Below, one piece after another: positions 53,664 through 62,370 of a DNA stretch of 64,000 bases. The DNA is from Oceaniferula spumae (lineage in GTDB: Bacteria > Verrucomicrobiota > Verrucomicrobiia > Verrucomicrobiales > Akkermansiaceae): the NCBI RefSeq assembly GCF_042849255.1, contig NZ_AP026866.1, positions 1,612,001-1,676,000 of the forward strand. Direction: 5' to 3'. A model generated the notes under the pieces. That model saw only the letters and a list, made by a program, of their open reading frames with translations, was not told where the DNA came from and did not search any database. The position numbers and the translations under genes are program-made. The first letter of the stretch is position 1. Each line of letters starts with the position of its first letter.

Positions 53664-54476
53664 ATGAGTCAAATCGGCAATCTTACCCTTAACCCTTCTT
53701 CGCCCTTTTTTATTCTCGGCCCCTGCGCCTTGGAATCTGAGGAATTCGCCTGGCAAATGGCCCGCTCGCTCAAAGAAATCGCTGAGCGAACCGGTATACA
53801 ATTTGTTTTTAAAGCATCCTACGACAAGGCGAACCGAACATCGGTCGACTCCTTCCGGGGCCCTGGCGTCAAGGAGGGCTGCCGCATTCTCGGTGAAATC
53901 GGCAAAGAGCTCGGTCTCCCCGTCACCACCGATGTGCACACCCCCGAGGAAGCTGAGATCGCTGCGGAAACCATCGATTTCCTCCAGGTCCCTGCTTTTC
54001 TCTGCCGCCAGACCGATTTACTCGAAGCCTGCGCTAAAACAGGTCGACCCCTTAACGTCAAAAAAGGCCAGTTCCTCGCCCCTTGGGATGTCTCTAACAT
54101 CGCTGGAAAACTTCAGCACTTCGGCTGTGAGGATTTCTACATCACCGAGCGAGGATCCAGCTTTGGATATAACAACCTCGTCACCGACATGCGCTCACTC
54201 TACTGGATGCGCGACATGGGGCTGAAGGTTATTTTCGATGCCACGCACTCAGTGCAGCGCCCCGGAGGACTCGGGGGAACCACTGGCGGCGATGGCATAC
54301 TCGCTCCCGTCCTTGCCCGTGCCGCCGTCGCCACCGGAGTCGACGGCGTGTTCATGGAAACTCACCTGAATCCTGAAAAAGCATTCTCGGACGGACCTAA
54401 TCAGATACCGCTCGATCAAATCGAGGCCGTGCTGGTGAAACTCCTCGCTGTCCATAAGGCGGCCCACTCGGAATAA
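53664..54476 (+). CDS. kdsA: 3-deoxy-8-phosphooctulonate (Kdo8P) synthase
   Basis: 270 residues. ILGPCALESE at 17-26 places a Cys at position 21, the metal ligand of the metal-dependent KdsA class (the metal-free class has Asn there). Other motifs: FKASYDKANRTSVDSFRGPG (substrate loop), VKKGQFLAPWD, TERGSSFGYNNLVTDMRSL and DATHSVQRPGG. It condenses arabinose-5-phosphate with PEP to give Kdo8P for lipid A-core synthesis. It heads the kdsA - lpt - lptB - hpf run, which resembles the kdsC-lptC-lptA-lptB-rpoN-hpf order of proteobacteria, but without rpoN. Confidence 0.96.
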   Translation: MSQIGNLTLNPSSPFFILGPCALESEEFAWQMARSLKEIAERTGIQFVFKASYDKANRTSVDSFRGPGVKEGCRILGEIGKELGLPVTTDVHTPEEAEIAAETIDFLQVPAFLCRQTDLLEACAKTGRPLNVKKGQFLAPWDVSNIAGKLQHFGCEDFYITERGSSFGYNNLVTDMRSLYWMRDMGLKVIFDATHSVQRPGGLGGTTGGDGILAPVLARAAVATGVDGVFMETHLNPEKAFSDGPNQIPLDQIEAVLVKLLAVHKAAHSE

Positions 54477-54494
54477 TCTTTCCACTCACAGCTC

Positions 54495-56069
54495 ATGGCT
54501 GAAAAACTTCATAGTCCCTGCCAACACTCGATGATGCCGTCTCGGCTTCTCACGGCAGGGCTGACTGCTGCCATCTTGCCGATTTTACCACTGGCACAGG
54601 CTCAGGAAAAAACGGATCCGCCCCAAGCCGAAGACCCCACTCAAGGTTCCCTCCCCACCCTCGATATTCTTCCAGAGGGGAGCATCCTACGACGCGTTAG
54701 AATCCCTCGATACGATAAGGACTTCAACCCGACCTCACTGCTCAGCGCGGAGACCCTAACTGTGCTCGATGGGGAACGCATTGACGGACTGGGCATCACC
54801 ATCGAGCTATACGGAAAAGATGGTTCCGTTGAAGCCCGCACCAAGATGCGGCACGCCATTTACAACCAAAAACGCTCCACTCTGCACGCCAGTGAAGCCG
54901 TCTTCGTCCAAGGAAAAAACTACGTCGCATCCGGCACAGGCTTGGTTTTTCATTGGAAAACGAACCGGGGATTTCTTCTCGGTCCAGCCTCCACCAAGTT
55001 CAAACAAACGACGCCAACCAAATCGACAGCCATGAAGCTCAATTCCTCTCATCCGTCACTCTCCGTCGCAAGCTCTCTGATCGCCCTAACAGGATTCTCC
55101 ACCAGCCTCCTCGCGGAACCTCCCAAGCGCCTAACATCTGAACAACTGGCCGAGCTGGACCAGCTGAATCGCCCGATGAAACATCAGGTCGAAGCACTGC
55201 AGCAGACTACACGTGGAACCGTGGAGGAAGATCTACGCATGAACAGCGAGGCTGACTCAGTCATGGGCCCATTCCTCAAACGCATCGGCCAAAGTTCACT
55301 CCTCGTTCAAAAGGCTGGCACCGACAAGGAAACGAAAAAACCAACCGAAGTAGAAGACAAACCAAGCACAGACGAATCAGGAAAAGCAGCTGACGACAAA
55401 GCTCCGGCCCCTAAAGCTGCGGCTCCAGTGCCCACACTGAAAGTCGAATGCGATGGTGGCCTCTACTTTGACACAGACACCGGTATCCTAGCCTATCTGA
55501 AAAATGTCCGCCTGACAGAACCCCGTTTCAAACTGACCTGCAGTGACGAGCTGAAGGTCTTCCTCGCTCAAAAACCAGCCAAGAAAGCTGAGCCAGCCAA
55601 AAGTGACAAGACCACTGAGAAAGCTACTGAGACAGATCAATCAAAGTCCGCGGAGACAGCAACTCCGCCTACCACCGAAAAGAAAGACGCCGACGCTAAG
55701 AAACCAGCGAAAGAAGAAGAAGAAGACGCCAAGAAGGACGACGGCCTGGCCGGCTTCGGCGACCTCAAGCGCATCATCGCCACAGGCAAGGTCAAAGTGA
55801 CCCGCAAGGACGAGAACGGCAACCTCTTCATCGCGACTGCGGAAAGCGCCAGCTATGACGCCAGCACCGGTGAAATGATCCTCCGCGGCGGGCTCCCTCG
55901 TCTTCAGACCGGCCCTAACCAATACCTGCAATCACTCGCTCCCGGCCAGTACATCCGAATTCTCGGCAATGGAAAATTCATCACCGAAGGAAAATGGCGC
56001 ATGGAGACACCGACCAAAACCACCACACCGAAGAAAAAGCCAGCCACACCTCGTAAGAAAACTCCTTGA
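54495..56069 (+). CDS. LptC/LptA-like lipopolysaccharide export protein, two exported halves in one ORF
   Basis: 524 residues in one uninterrupted frame; the Met at 13 (54531) is an alternative start. Half one: signal (about 13-37), then a beta-rich LptC-like region (LPEGSILRRVRIPRYDKDFN). An internal Met180 (ATG at 55032) opens a second signal-like stretch, SSLIALTGFSTSLLAEPP, to about residue 210. Half two: a linker rich in Lys, Glu, Ala and Pro plus an LptA/OstA-like region (IIATGKVKVTRKDENGNLFI, ATAESASYDASTGEMILRGG). Position between kdsA and lptB supports a role in carrying lipopolysaccharide across the periplasm. Whether it is one fused protein or two products from one frame is open. 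The C-terminus is Lys/Thr/Pro-rich. Confidence 0.78.
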   Translation: MAEKLHSPCQHSMMPSRLLTAGLTAAILPILPLAQAQEKTDPPQAEDPTQGSLPTLDILPEGSILRRVRIPRYDKDFNPTSLLSAETLTVLDGERIDGLGITIELYGKDGSVEARTKMRHAIYNQKRSTLHASEAVFVQGKNYVASGTGLVFHWKTNRGFLLGPASTKFKQTTPTKSTAMKLNSSHPSLSVASSLIALTGFSTSLLAEPPKRLTSEQLAELDQLNRPMKHQVEALQQTTRGTVEEDLRMNSEADSVMGPFLKRIGQSSLLVQKAGTDKETKKPTEVEDKPSTDESGKAADDKAPAPKAAAPVPTLKVECDGGLYFDTDTGILAYLKNVRLTEPRFKLTCSDELKVFLAQKPAKKAEPAKSDKTTEKATETDQSKSAETATPPTTEKKDADAKKPAKEEEEDAKKDDGLAGFGDLKRIIATGKVKVTRKDENGNLFIATAESASYDASTGEMILRGGLPRLQTGPNQYLQSLAPGQYIRILGNGKFITEGKWRMETPTKTTTPKKKPATPRKKTP

Positions 56070-56146
56070 GACCCGAGGAACGACACTAGGAGCTTGTCTT
56101 CTTCACAGTCTGCCTGCTACGCTTCACTTCTGAATTTATCCGACCC

Positions 56147-56965
56147 ATGCACGATACCTCCATGGAATCCATGCCTACTACAGCCCCCGCCCCATCCGGA
56201 CCCATCCATCTAGGCGGAGCCTCGCGTCGGGACACCGCTACCCTGCTAGAGGCGAAAGACCTGATGAAGACCTACGCCGGTCGCACCGTAGTAAACCACG
56301 TAAACCTCACCGTGCGCCAAGGCGAAATCGTTGGACTGTTAGGCCCTAACGGGGCTGGAAAAACGACCTCGTTTTACATGATCGCTGGCCTGATTCCCCC
56401 AGATGCGGGAGTGGTCAGCTTCAGTGGCAATGACATCTCTAACTTACCGATGCACAAACGTGCCCGCCTCGGTATGGGTTACCTCCCCCAGGAGGAATCC
56501 ATCTTCCGCCACCTCACAGTGGAAGGCAACCTGATGGCCGTGCTCGAGACTCGCCGCGAACTCAGCCGGAAAGAGCGCAAGATGCGAGCAGACCAACTGC
56601 TCGAACGCTTCCATATTTCCAAACTTCGCAAGTCCGAGGCCCTTGCTCTATCTGGTGGAGAGAAACGACGCCTCACCATTGCCCGCTCGCTCTGCACGAA
56701 TCCCACGCTACTCATGCTGGACGAACCCTTCGGTGGCGTCGACCCGATTGCTGTGGGTGATATCCAGAAAATCGTTTGCGAATTACGCGACGAGGACGGA
56801 CTCTCTATTCTAATCACAGACCACAACGTAAGAGAAACGCTACACATAGTTGACCACGCCTATTTGCTGCACGAAGGTAAACTTATACTCGAAGGCGAGG
56901 CCAAAGAAATAGCGGCCGACCCGCTTGCCAGAAAACACTACCTCGGCGAGGACTTCGTGCTCTAA
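56147..56965 (+). CDS. lptB: Lipopolysaccharide export ABC transporter ATPase LptB
   Basis: 272 residues. Walker A GPNGAGKTT at 66-74, Q-loop Gln115 in YLPQEESIFR, signature LSGGEKRR at 168-175, Walker B LLMLDEP at 188-194, switch His226 in ITDHNVRE. The YLPQE...IFRKLTV and C-terminal HYLGEDFVL features are typical of LptB. It has about 30 extra residues before the ATPase core compared with E. coli LptB (241 residues); an internal Met40 is possible but would remove the first strand. It powers lipopolysaccharide extraction with LptF/LptG, which are not in this window. Confidence 0.95.
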   Translation: MHDTSMESMPTTAPAPSGPIHLGGASRRDTATLLEAKDLMKTYAGRTVVNHVNLTVRQGEIVGLLGPNGAGKTTSFYMIAGLIPPDAGVVSFSGNDISNLPMHKRARLGMGYLPQEESIFRHLTVEGNLMAVLETRRELSRKERKMRADQLLERFHISKLRKSEALALSGGEKRRLTIARSLCTNPTLLMLDEPFGGVDPIAVGDIQKIVCELRDEDGLSILITDHNVRETLHIVDHAYLLHEGKLILEGEAKEIAADPLARKHYLGEDFVL

Positions 56966-57060
56966 CAAAAAAACAATCTGAACTGCAACCCCGAAAAACT
57001 AACGAACTCAATATTCATTCGAGTTCTAACAACGTAATACAAAAGAAAGGAAAAAATAAG

Positions 57061-57651
57061 ATGCAAACAGCAAATGCCAACACCCAAGTAACCGTCACCG
57101 TCCGCCACGAGGAGATCACAGATTCCCTGCGCGATTACGCTACCAAAAAAATACAGGGTCTGCATCTCGACTACCCGAAAATCATCGAGGCCAAGGCGAT
57201 CCTCGATGTGCAGAAGAACCGTCACATTGCGGAAATCATTCTCTTCTGTGCCAATCACATCACCATTGATGCTTCGACGGAAGGCAAGGACATGTATGCC
57301 GCCATCGATGAAACAATTTCCAAGATCGCCCGCCGCATGCGCAAACATAAAACGCGCCTTCTGAAAAAGCACCGACCTAAGCCGGAGGATACGATCAAGC
57401 ATCTGGACGAAAAAGTCTATGCCGCCAACTTCCTCGACGATCTCAATGACGAAGAGGAGTCCGAGCACGATCCAGAACCAATGATCATCCACCGCGAAAG
57501 CTACCGCCTACGCACGATGCTCAAGGAAGACGCCATCATGGCGCTGGAGCTCTCTGACAAGCCGTTCATCGTCTACAACAACGAACGCCGAAACGTCACC
57601 CAGATCCTCTACCGTCGCAGCGACGGCGACTACGCGATCATCGAGCCGTAA
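57061..57651 (+). CDS. hpf: Ribosome hibernation promoting factor, long form
   Basis: 196 residues. The N-terminal RaiA/HPF domain (about 8-110) begins VTVTVRHEEITDSLRDYATK, with the basic RRMRKHKTRLLKKHR helix. The C-terminal domain (about 135-196) has the dimerising IVYNNERRNVTQILYRRSDGDYAI of long HPF, split across the last strands. Long HPF pairs 70S ribosomes into 100S dimers in stationary phase. A Shine-Dalgarno-like AAAGGAAA precedes the ATG by a few bases. It follows lptB after 95 bases, as in many Gram-negative genomes, and is closed by a terminator. Confidence 0.93.
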   Translation: MQTANANTQVTVTVRHEEITDSLRDYATKKIQGLHLDYPKIIEAKAILDVQKNRHIAEIILFCANHITIDASTEGKDMYAAIDETISKIARRMRKHKTRLLKKHRPKPEDTIKHLDEKVYAANFLDDLNDEEESEHDPEPMIIHRESYRLRTMLKEDAIMALELSDKPFIVYNNERRNVTQILYRRSDGDYAIIEP

Positions 57652-57673
57652 GCGAAGAGCTTAAGCCATTTAT

Positions 57674-57711
57674 CAAGCCCTGTGTCTCATTCCCGAGGCT
57701 CAGGGCTTTTT
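57674..57711 (+). terminator. Terminator of hpf
   Basis: AAGCCCTG pairs with CAGGGCTT and is followed by TTTCTTTCTTTT. It closes the coaX-to-hpf stretch. Confidence 0.82.
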
Positions 57712-57754
57712 CTTTCTTTTCTCATCAGCTCTAACTCACTAGTCTGAAATTATT

Positions 57755-58255
57755 ATGAAATCGTTCATCCTACTTACACTCCTATCAATCAGCTGTCTCC
57801 ATGCCCAAGATATCTCCGAGGAAGAAATCAATCCGCCGGTCAAAGTCGAACGTCCGATACTCTACCCATTTGACGTCACCATCGGAGGCCAGAAGGCCGT
57901 GATGCAGGAAGGGAACATTTTATTTGCCGTGATAGAAAACCCGGTGAAACCAGACGCCTTGTTAGAAATCGAAACAGAGGCACCTATGCTCATCATCAAT
58001 GCCTTCGAGGTGAAAGAAAACGGCGAAGTCATGGCCCCCGGACAACAGCCAGCGATCATCTTCGCACGCACCACCAAGTCGACCAAGCTGGATGCCACCA
58101 TGGATAAAAAGCCTCTGAAACCAGGACGTTACTTGATCAACGTCGTCGCCAACGGAGCCACTTCTCGTGTTGTTTTTGTGGTAGATGACAAATCCGGAAA
58201 GCTGAAAATACCCAGCCTAAAATCTCTGGTGGATTACCTGAAGAGTAAAGGGTAG
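57755..58255 (+). CDS. Small exported protein of unknown function
   Basis: 166 residues with a signal peptide (MKSFILLTLLSISCLHAQ). The mature region is beta-rich with LLEIETEAPMLIINAFEVKE and later GRYLINVVANGATSRVVFVV, which suggests a single immunoglobulin-like or transthyretin-like domain. It contains no catalytic signature. It is preceded by the hpf terminator and is a single-gene unit; a 49-base gap separates its stop from the convergent neighbour. Confidence 0.72.
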   Translation: MKSFILLTLLSISCLHAQDISEEEINPPVKVERPILYPFDVTIGGQKAVMQEGNILFAVIENPVKPDALLEIETEAPMLIINAFEVKENGEVMAPGQQPAIIFARTTKSTKLDATMDKKPLKPGRYLINVVANGATSRVVFVVDDKSGKLKIPSLKSLVDYLKSKG

Positions 58256-58304
58256 CAAAACCAAGAGCCATCCTCAGCTTAGATCGGGCGCGTGCAAGGG
58301 GCGT

Positions 58305-58805
58305 CTAACCGCGCTCCAGTTTCTCAAGCTTGACGACTACTCTCCTTGGGAATTTTGACTTACCTCCATTTTGAGAGGTCGCTGTGATGTATTGGTGCTG
58401 CCAAGAGAGTTCAACTTGATCACCTGGCTTGAGGTCCTTGATAACTTTACCCAGAACGGTTAGATCATTGCCGTTATTGTCTTTATCCAGCGGCTTTTTG
58501 TCGAAGTCACTCACCTGAATCAGATAGGTGGTCTGTTTGGGGTCTCCATACTTCCCCTCTTTTTCATACTTCGTATACTCGGTGATTTCAAATTGCGCAT
58601 ACTCTCCCGAATCTCCGCATCGCTCCGGGCAACGCGATGTTCTCCCCATGCATCGCCGGTATACAAGCCCTTTGAAGACAGCCTTGGTCTCATGAATTGA
58701 GAGCACCGCTACCTCCTCAGCCGGTTTTTCAAGGGCTGGCTTGTCTGCTGAGGCGGAAAGAACGGTCAGGGTGGCCACCGTCAGGCACAAAAGTATGTTT
58801 TTCAT
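58305..58805 (-). CDS. Small exported protein with a Cys-rich CMGRTSRCPERCG motif
   Basis: 166 residues from the ATG at 58803-58805, giving a signal peptide (MKNILLCLTVATLTVLSASA). The mature chain has RRCMGRTSRCPERCGDSGEY, three Cys within 14 residues, followed by a beta-rich domain with YGDPKQTTYLIQVSDFDKKP and LKPGDQVELSWQHQYIT. The Cys cluster next to the N-terminus suggests metal binding or disulfide bonding. I recall similar CMGRTxxCP exported proteins in PVC and Bacteroidetes, but no function is known to me. It is not clearly linked to its neighbours. Confidence 0.72.
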   Translation of the reverse strand: MKNILLCLTVATLTVLSASADKPALEKPAEEVAVLSIHETKAVFKGLVYRRCMGRTSRCPERCGDSGEYAQFEITEYTKYEKEGKYGDPKQTTYLIQVSDFDKKPLDKDNNGNDLTVLGKVIKDLKPGDQVELSWQHQYITATSQNGGKSKFPRRVVVKLEKLERG

Positions 58806-58890
58806 ACCTCTCATTGTGCTGCGAGCCACAATTTGTGACAACTAATTTTACTAAATTCTCCGTAGCTGCCCACAATGGGAACTCAGCTTC

Positions 58891-59262
58891 TCACTGGTTG
58901 CGCATGTTGTGCGCTACCATGGTGAAAAAGGTGCGGAGGTCCATCTGGATGGATGCCGGCACCTTGGTCTCATTCATCGCCTCGTCCATCAGCTCCAGCC
59001 AGCGCAGGGCTTCTGGCTCGCCAATGGCGAAAGGAGCGTGACGCATACGCAATCGCGGATGGCCACGCTTTTCCAAATATCTCTGATCCCTACCAAAGCG
59101 GAATAGAAGGAAGTCACGCAAGCGTTCCTCCGCACCCGCCATATCCTCCTCGGGATACATCGGCCCAATCAAGTCGTCGGTTTTGATCCGCTTGTAAAAT
59201 GCGGCACACAACTTGGTGAACCCAGCCTCGCCGAGGATGGTGTAGATGACGGCTTCGTCCAT
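58891..59262 (-). CDS. Group II (trHbO-like) truncated haemoglobin
   Basis: 123 residues from the ATG at 59260-59262; an in-frame ATG 39 bases upstream adds Pro-rich sequence and is unlikely. Helix B carries FYKRI with Tyr23 (B10). The proximal haem ligand is His75 in RMRHAPFAIG, followed by Trp88 (G8) in ALRWLELM. Tyr B10 and Trp G8 are typical of group II truncated globins. Proposed roles in the family are oxygen or nitric oxide handling and peroxidase-like chemistry. It ends 86 bases before the neighbour at 58805 and starts 19 bases after argG on the same strand, so it may be co-transcribed with argG. Confidence 0.9.
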   Translation of the reverse strand: MDEAVIYTILGEAGFTKLCAAFYKRIKTDDLIGPMYPEEDMAGAEERLRDFLLFRFGRDQRYLEKRGHPRLRMRHAPFAIGEPEALRWLELMDEAMNETKVPASIQMDLRTFFTMVAHNMRNQ

Positions 59263-59281
59263 TCTTTCAGTAGGCGGTGGG

Positions 59282-60565
59282 CTACTTGCTCTGGCGAGCA
59301 CTGGCTTTGAGGCGCAGAGCGTTCAGTGCGATGAAGCCGGTGGCGTCATTCTGGTTGTAGGCTTCTTCTGCTCCACCTTCCATGGTGGCGACGTCTTCGG
59401 AGTAAAGAGACAGTGGAGAGCGGCGTCCTGCTTGCATGCAGTTGCCTTTGTAGAGTTTCAGACGAACCTCGCCAGTGACGGTTTGCTGAGTAGATGTGAC
59501 CAAGGCTTGGATGGCCTCGCGCTCAGGAGCAAACCAAAAACCGTTATAGACCAGTTGTGAGTATTTAGTGATCAGGCTGTCGCGAATGTATTGAGCCTCG
59601 CGGTCAACAGTGAGCGTTTCCAAATCGCGGTGAGCAGCTAGCATGATGGTGCCGCCGGGAGTTTCATAGACACCACGTGATTTCATACCGACAAAGCGGT
59701 TCTCGACGATGTCGATACGGCCGATGCCGTGTTTGCCGCCAAGGAAGTTCAGCACCCGCATTACTCCGTAAGGTGAGAGCAGCGTGTAGCCATCTTTTTC
59801 GCCTTCTACTTTGAAGTCGCCGAGCTTGGTGATGACCTCATCGAGACCATCATATTTGAGACCGACGATGTCTCCTTTTTCAAATAAAAATTCAACATAC
59901 TCGGGAGTGTCAGGAGCATCCTCAGGAGAGACGGAAAGCACATACATGTCGCGATCCTCTTCGCCGGTGGCATCATGCCAAGTGTCCTCAAGAGCACCTG
60001 CTTCGAATGAAATGTGCAGCAGGTTGCGGTCCATGGAGTATGGCTTTTTCTTGGAAGCGGTTACGTCGATGCCGTGCTCTTCACAATAGGCGATCATCTC
60101 AGAACGGCCGGGGAACTGGGCGCGGAATTCATCATCACGCCATGGGGCGATCATTTTGATGTCCGGAGCGAGTGCTGCCACGGAAAGCTCGAAGCGAACT
60201 TGGTCGTTTCCTTTGCCGGTGGCACCGTGCGCGATGGCATCGGCCCCCTCTTTGATCGCCACATCGACCATGCCCTTGGAAATGCAGGGACGTGCGATCG
60301 AGGTTCCAAGAAGGTAACGACCTTCGTAAAGGGCATTGGCTTGGAACATCGGATAGATGTAGTCGGCGGCGAATTCTTCTTTCAAATCGCCGATGTAGCA
60401 CTTGCTGGCACCGGTGCTGAGAGCTTTGGCCTCGAGGCCGTCGAGTTCCTCACCCTGACCGACGTCGGCGCAGTAAGCGATGATTTCAGCGTTATATTTC
60501 TCTTTGAGCCAGAGAAGAAGGACTGAGGTATCAAGACCTCCGGAGTAAGCGACGACGATTTTCAT
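59282..60565 (-). CDS. argG: Argininosuccinate synthase
   Basis: 427 residues from the ATG at 60563-60565 (MKIVVAYSGGLDTSVLLLWL), with the PP-loop SGGLDTS at 8-14. Other landmarks: GRYLLGTSIARPCISK (citrulline/aspartate region), HGATGKGNDQVRFE and GRIDIVENRFVGMKSRGVYE. It joins citrulline and aspartate using ATP in arginine synthesis. The upstream extension from 60631 is non-conserved. Placed with the truncated globin gene downstream (19 bases). Confidence 0.97.
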   Translation of the reverse strand: MKIVVAYSGGLDTSVLLLWLKEKYNAEIIAYCADVGQGEELDGLEAKALSTGASKCYIGDLKEEFAADYIYPMFQANALYEGRYLLGTSIARPCISKGMVDVAIKEGADAIAHGATGKGNDQVRFELSVAALAPDIKMIAPWRDDEFRAQFPGRSEMIAYCEEHGIDVTASKKKPYSMDRNLLHISFEAGALEDTWHDATGEEDRDMYVLSVSPEDAPDTPEYVEFLFEKGDIVGLKYDGLDEVITKLGDFKVEGEKDGYTLLSPYGVMRVLNFLGGKHGIGRIDIVENRFVGMKSRGVYETPGGTIMLAAHRDLETLTVDREAQYIRDSLITKYSQLVYNGFWFAPEREAIQALVTSTQQTVTGEVRLKLYKGNCMQAGRRSPLSLYSEDVATMEGGAEEAYNQNDATGFIALNALRLKASARQSK

Positions 60566-60727
60566 AGTGATACGTGGGTTAAGGTAAAAAGAATGCTGCC
60601 TCGGCTGGGAGACGGGCGGAGGAAAGCACATTCAGAATCAAGAGACAAGAGCCAAGAATTCGGAGCAACCTGAAACTCCGGAGATTGGAGTGTGGACAAT
60701 GATCCGTATCATGTTCATTGATACAAT

Positions 60728-61741
60728 ATGGCTAGTTCCACCGCAGCTCACACTCGGCAGCCTAAAGGGAAGCCGAAATGGTCGTCCATCACTTTGGTTG
60801 TGCTGGGCCTTGGATGCATGGCCACGGGAATTGGACTGAAACGTTGCTCTGGGGCGGATGCGCTTGCGGCCGAAAGCAGTCGAAATGCCAGTCGGGCAAA
60901 CCTCGCTCATTCCTCTAACGAGAAGTCGGCACGTACCAGCAGAAGAAACACTCTGGCCGCGGGGAAAAAGCAAAACCTGCCCAGTCACCTCATCTATCTC
61001 TCCGATGCCAAACGTCAACTGACGGTGACCGAGGTGCAAGACATCATCGATGAGGTCAAACAGGCATCACTTTCAGAAACCATTCCCACCAATCTAAAAA
61101 CTCTGCGCCGGTTTCGAGACGCTCAGATCGATCTGGTGGTAAAATCTTTTTCCCGAGCCCTATCACTATCGCCCTCTCAAGCTCAGGAAATGGAGGGCCA
61201 TCTGGCTAAGTTGGCGGACTCACAATTCAGCGCATTTGCGGAGAAATACCAACTCGGCAAACCCGACTCAGGATTCGAACACGAAGGTCGTAGATACCTC
61301 CCTGTTTCAGCCTCGGTCATGATAGCTCTGTGCCACCCCTCGATATGGCTGAAGAGTTATCAAATATTTGAGACATGTTCATTGAACGAGGATCAGGTAA
61401 AAATCCTGATGCCTGCCAACACGGGCCAAAGCAGCGGATTCTACGAAGTCCCAACGGGCCGATACGATATCGCCCCGCGAATACGTGACCCCTTAACCGG
61501 GACCGTGAGTGGATTCCCTCGTGGCGCCACACCTGATTTCCCGATCATGGGCAACCTTCTACCGCTTACGACCAATCAGGGGTTCCTACTTCAGGAACTC
61601 ATGGAGAAAAAAAAAGCGAACGAGCCAAATCAGCTCAACCAAGCACTTTTTCTAACAAGAGAACAACTGACTTTGTCGCTGCTATTAGAGCCAGAAGCAA
61701 TGATCACACTTAAACAGGAATTGGGCGCGCCATCCGATTAA
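60728..61741 (+). CDS. Single-span membrane or exported protein of unknown function
   Basis: 337 residues. A basic N-terminus precedes a hydrophobic segment (about 20-37, ITLVVLGLGCMATGIGL), then Ser/Arg/Ala-rich linker, then a helical region from about 90 to 180 and a more ordered C-terminal part (YLPVSASVMIALCHPSIWLK, NLLPLTTNQGFLLQELMEKK). No family recognised. It is divergent from argG, with 162 bases between the starts. Its stop codon overlaps that of the convergent gene in a shared TTAA (61738-61741). Confidence 0.65.
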   Translation: MASSTAAHTRQPKGKPKWSSITLVVLGLGCMATGIGLKRCSGADALAAESSRNASRANLAHSSNEKSARTSRRNTLAAGKKQNLPSHLIYLSDAKRQLTVTEVQDIIDEVKQASLSETIPTNLKTLRRFRDAQIDLVVKSFSRALSLSPSQAQEMEGHLAKLADSQFSAFAEKYQLGKPDSGFEHEGRRYLPVSASVMIALCHPSIWLKSYQIFETCSLNEDQVKILMPANTGQSSGFYEVPTGRYDIAPRIRDPLTGTVSGFPRGATPDFPIMGNLLPLTTNQGFLLQELMEKKKANEPNQLNQALFLTREQLTLSLLLEPEAMITLKQELGAPSD

Positions 61742-62247
61742 GCTTCCTCGTGTTCCGAATCATCACGGGACTCAATGGCGGGCACGCTCATACCTCCTGG
61801 TAAAACCTTGCGCATGAGCTTTTTCAGACCTCCTTGGGCTGCTTCATGCGTGTTTTCAGCATCGCGCATGGCTCTTTCCCACGCAGGGGCAAAACCGGGT
61901 GCCTGCTCGCGCATAACAGTGACGGCCGTCTCCATCAGGTGAAGCTGACGCATTTCAGCGCGGCCTGCTTTCTGACCTACCGTGTTTAAATTCACTCTCA
62001 GATTTTCATTCTGTTCGCGCAGCTCATCGAGCTGAGTCTGGAGCTGTTCGTTGCCCTTCGAATTGATTTTTAGCTGGGTATTGAGATGCCCCTGAAGCTC
62101 CTTGTTCTCGGTAGAAATCCGGGCGTTCTCACTACGCAACATCGCCACGTCCTTACGCATCAGTTTCCAAGTCATTATGACCAGAAACAAACCTACCAGC
62201 AGCCCCCAAGTAAATGGCTGCGAGACGATATTCACGAAAGTATCCAT
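61738..62247 (-). CDS. Membrane-anchored coiled-coil protein
   Basis: 169 residues. One membrane helix at about 13-30 (WGLLVGLFLVIMTWKLM), then a long coiled coil from about 35 to 95 (MLRSENARISTENKELQGHL, then LDELREQNENLRVNLNTVG), then a helical tail ending DDSEHEEA. The layout resembles small membrane-tethered coiled-coil scaffolds (RmuC-N-terminal or LapA-like), but no specific family. Convergent with and overlapping the stop of the preceding gene. Function unknown. Confidence 0.65.
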   Translation of the reverse strand: MDTFVNIVSQPFTWGLLVGLFLVIMTWKLMRKDVAMLRSENARISTENKELQGHLNTQLKINSKGNEQLQTQLDELREQNENLRVNLNTVGQKAGRAEMRQLHLMETAVTVMREQAPGFAPAWERAMRDAENTHEAAQGGLKKLMRKVLPGGMSVPAIESRDDSEHEEA

Positions 62248-62370
62248 GCATCTATCATAAACGGTGCTGCCCGTTGGTCAATAGTCATCAACGGGTGGAA
62301 ACCAAGCCTCCGATTGTAATCGCCGTTGACACGAGTCTTACATATTCTAACGCCAACCAAGGAGAACCCC

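Noticed and set aside
61260..61290. T-arm-like sequence GATTCGAACACG resembling part of a tRNA
   Set aside because: It lies inside the coding frame at 60728-61741 and lacks acceptor and anticodon arms.
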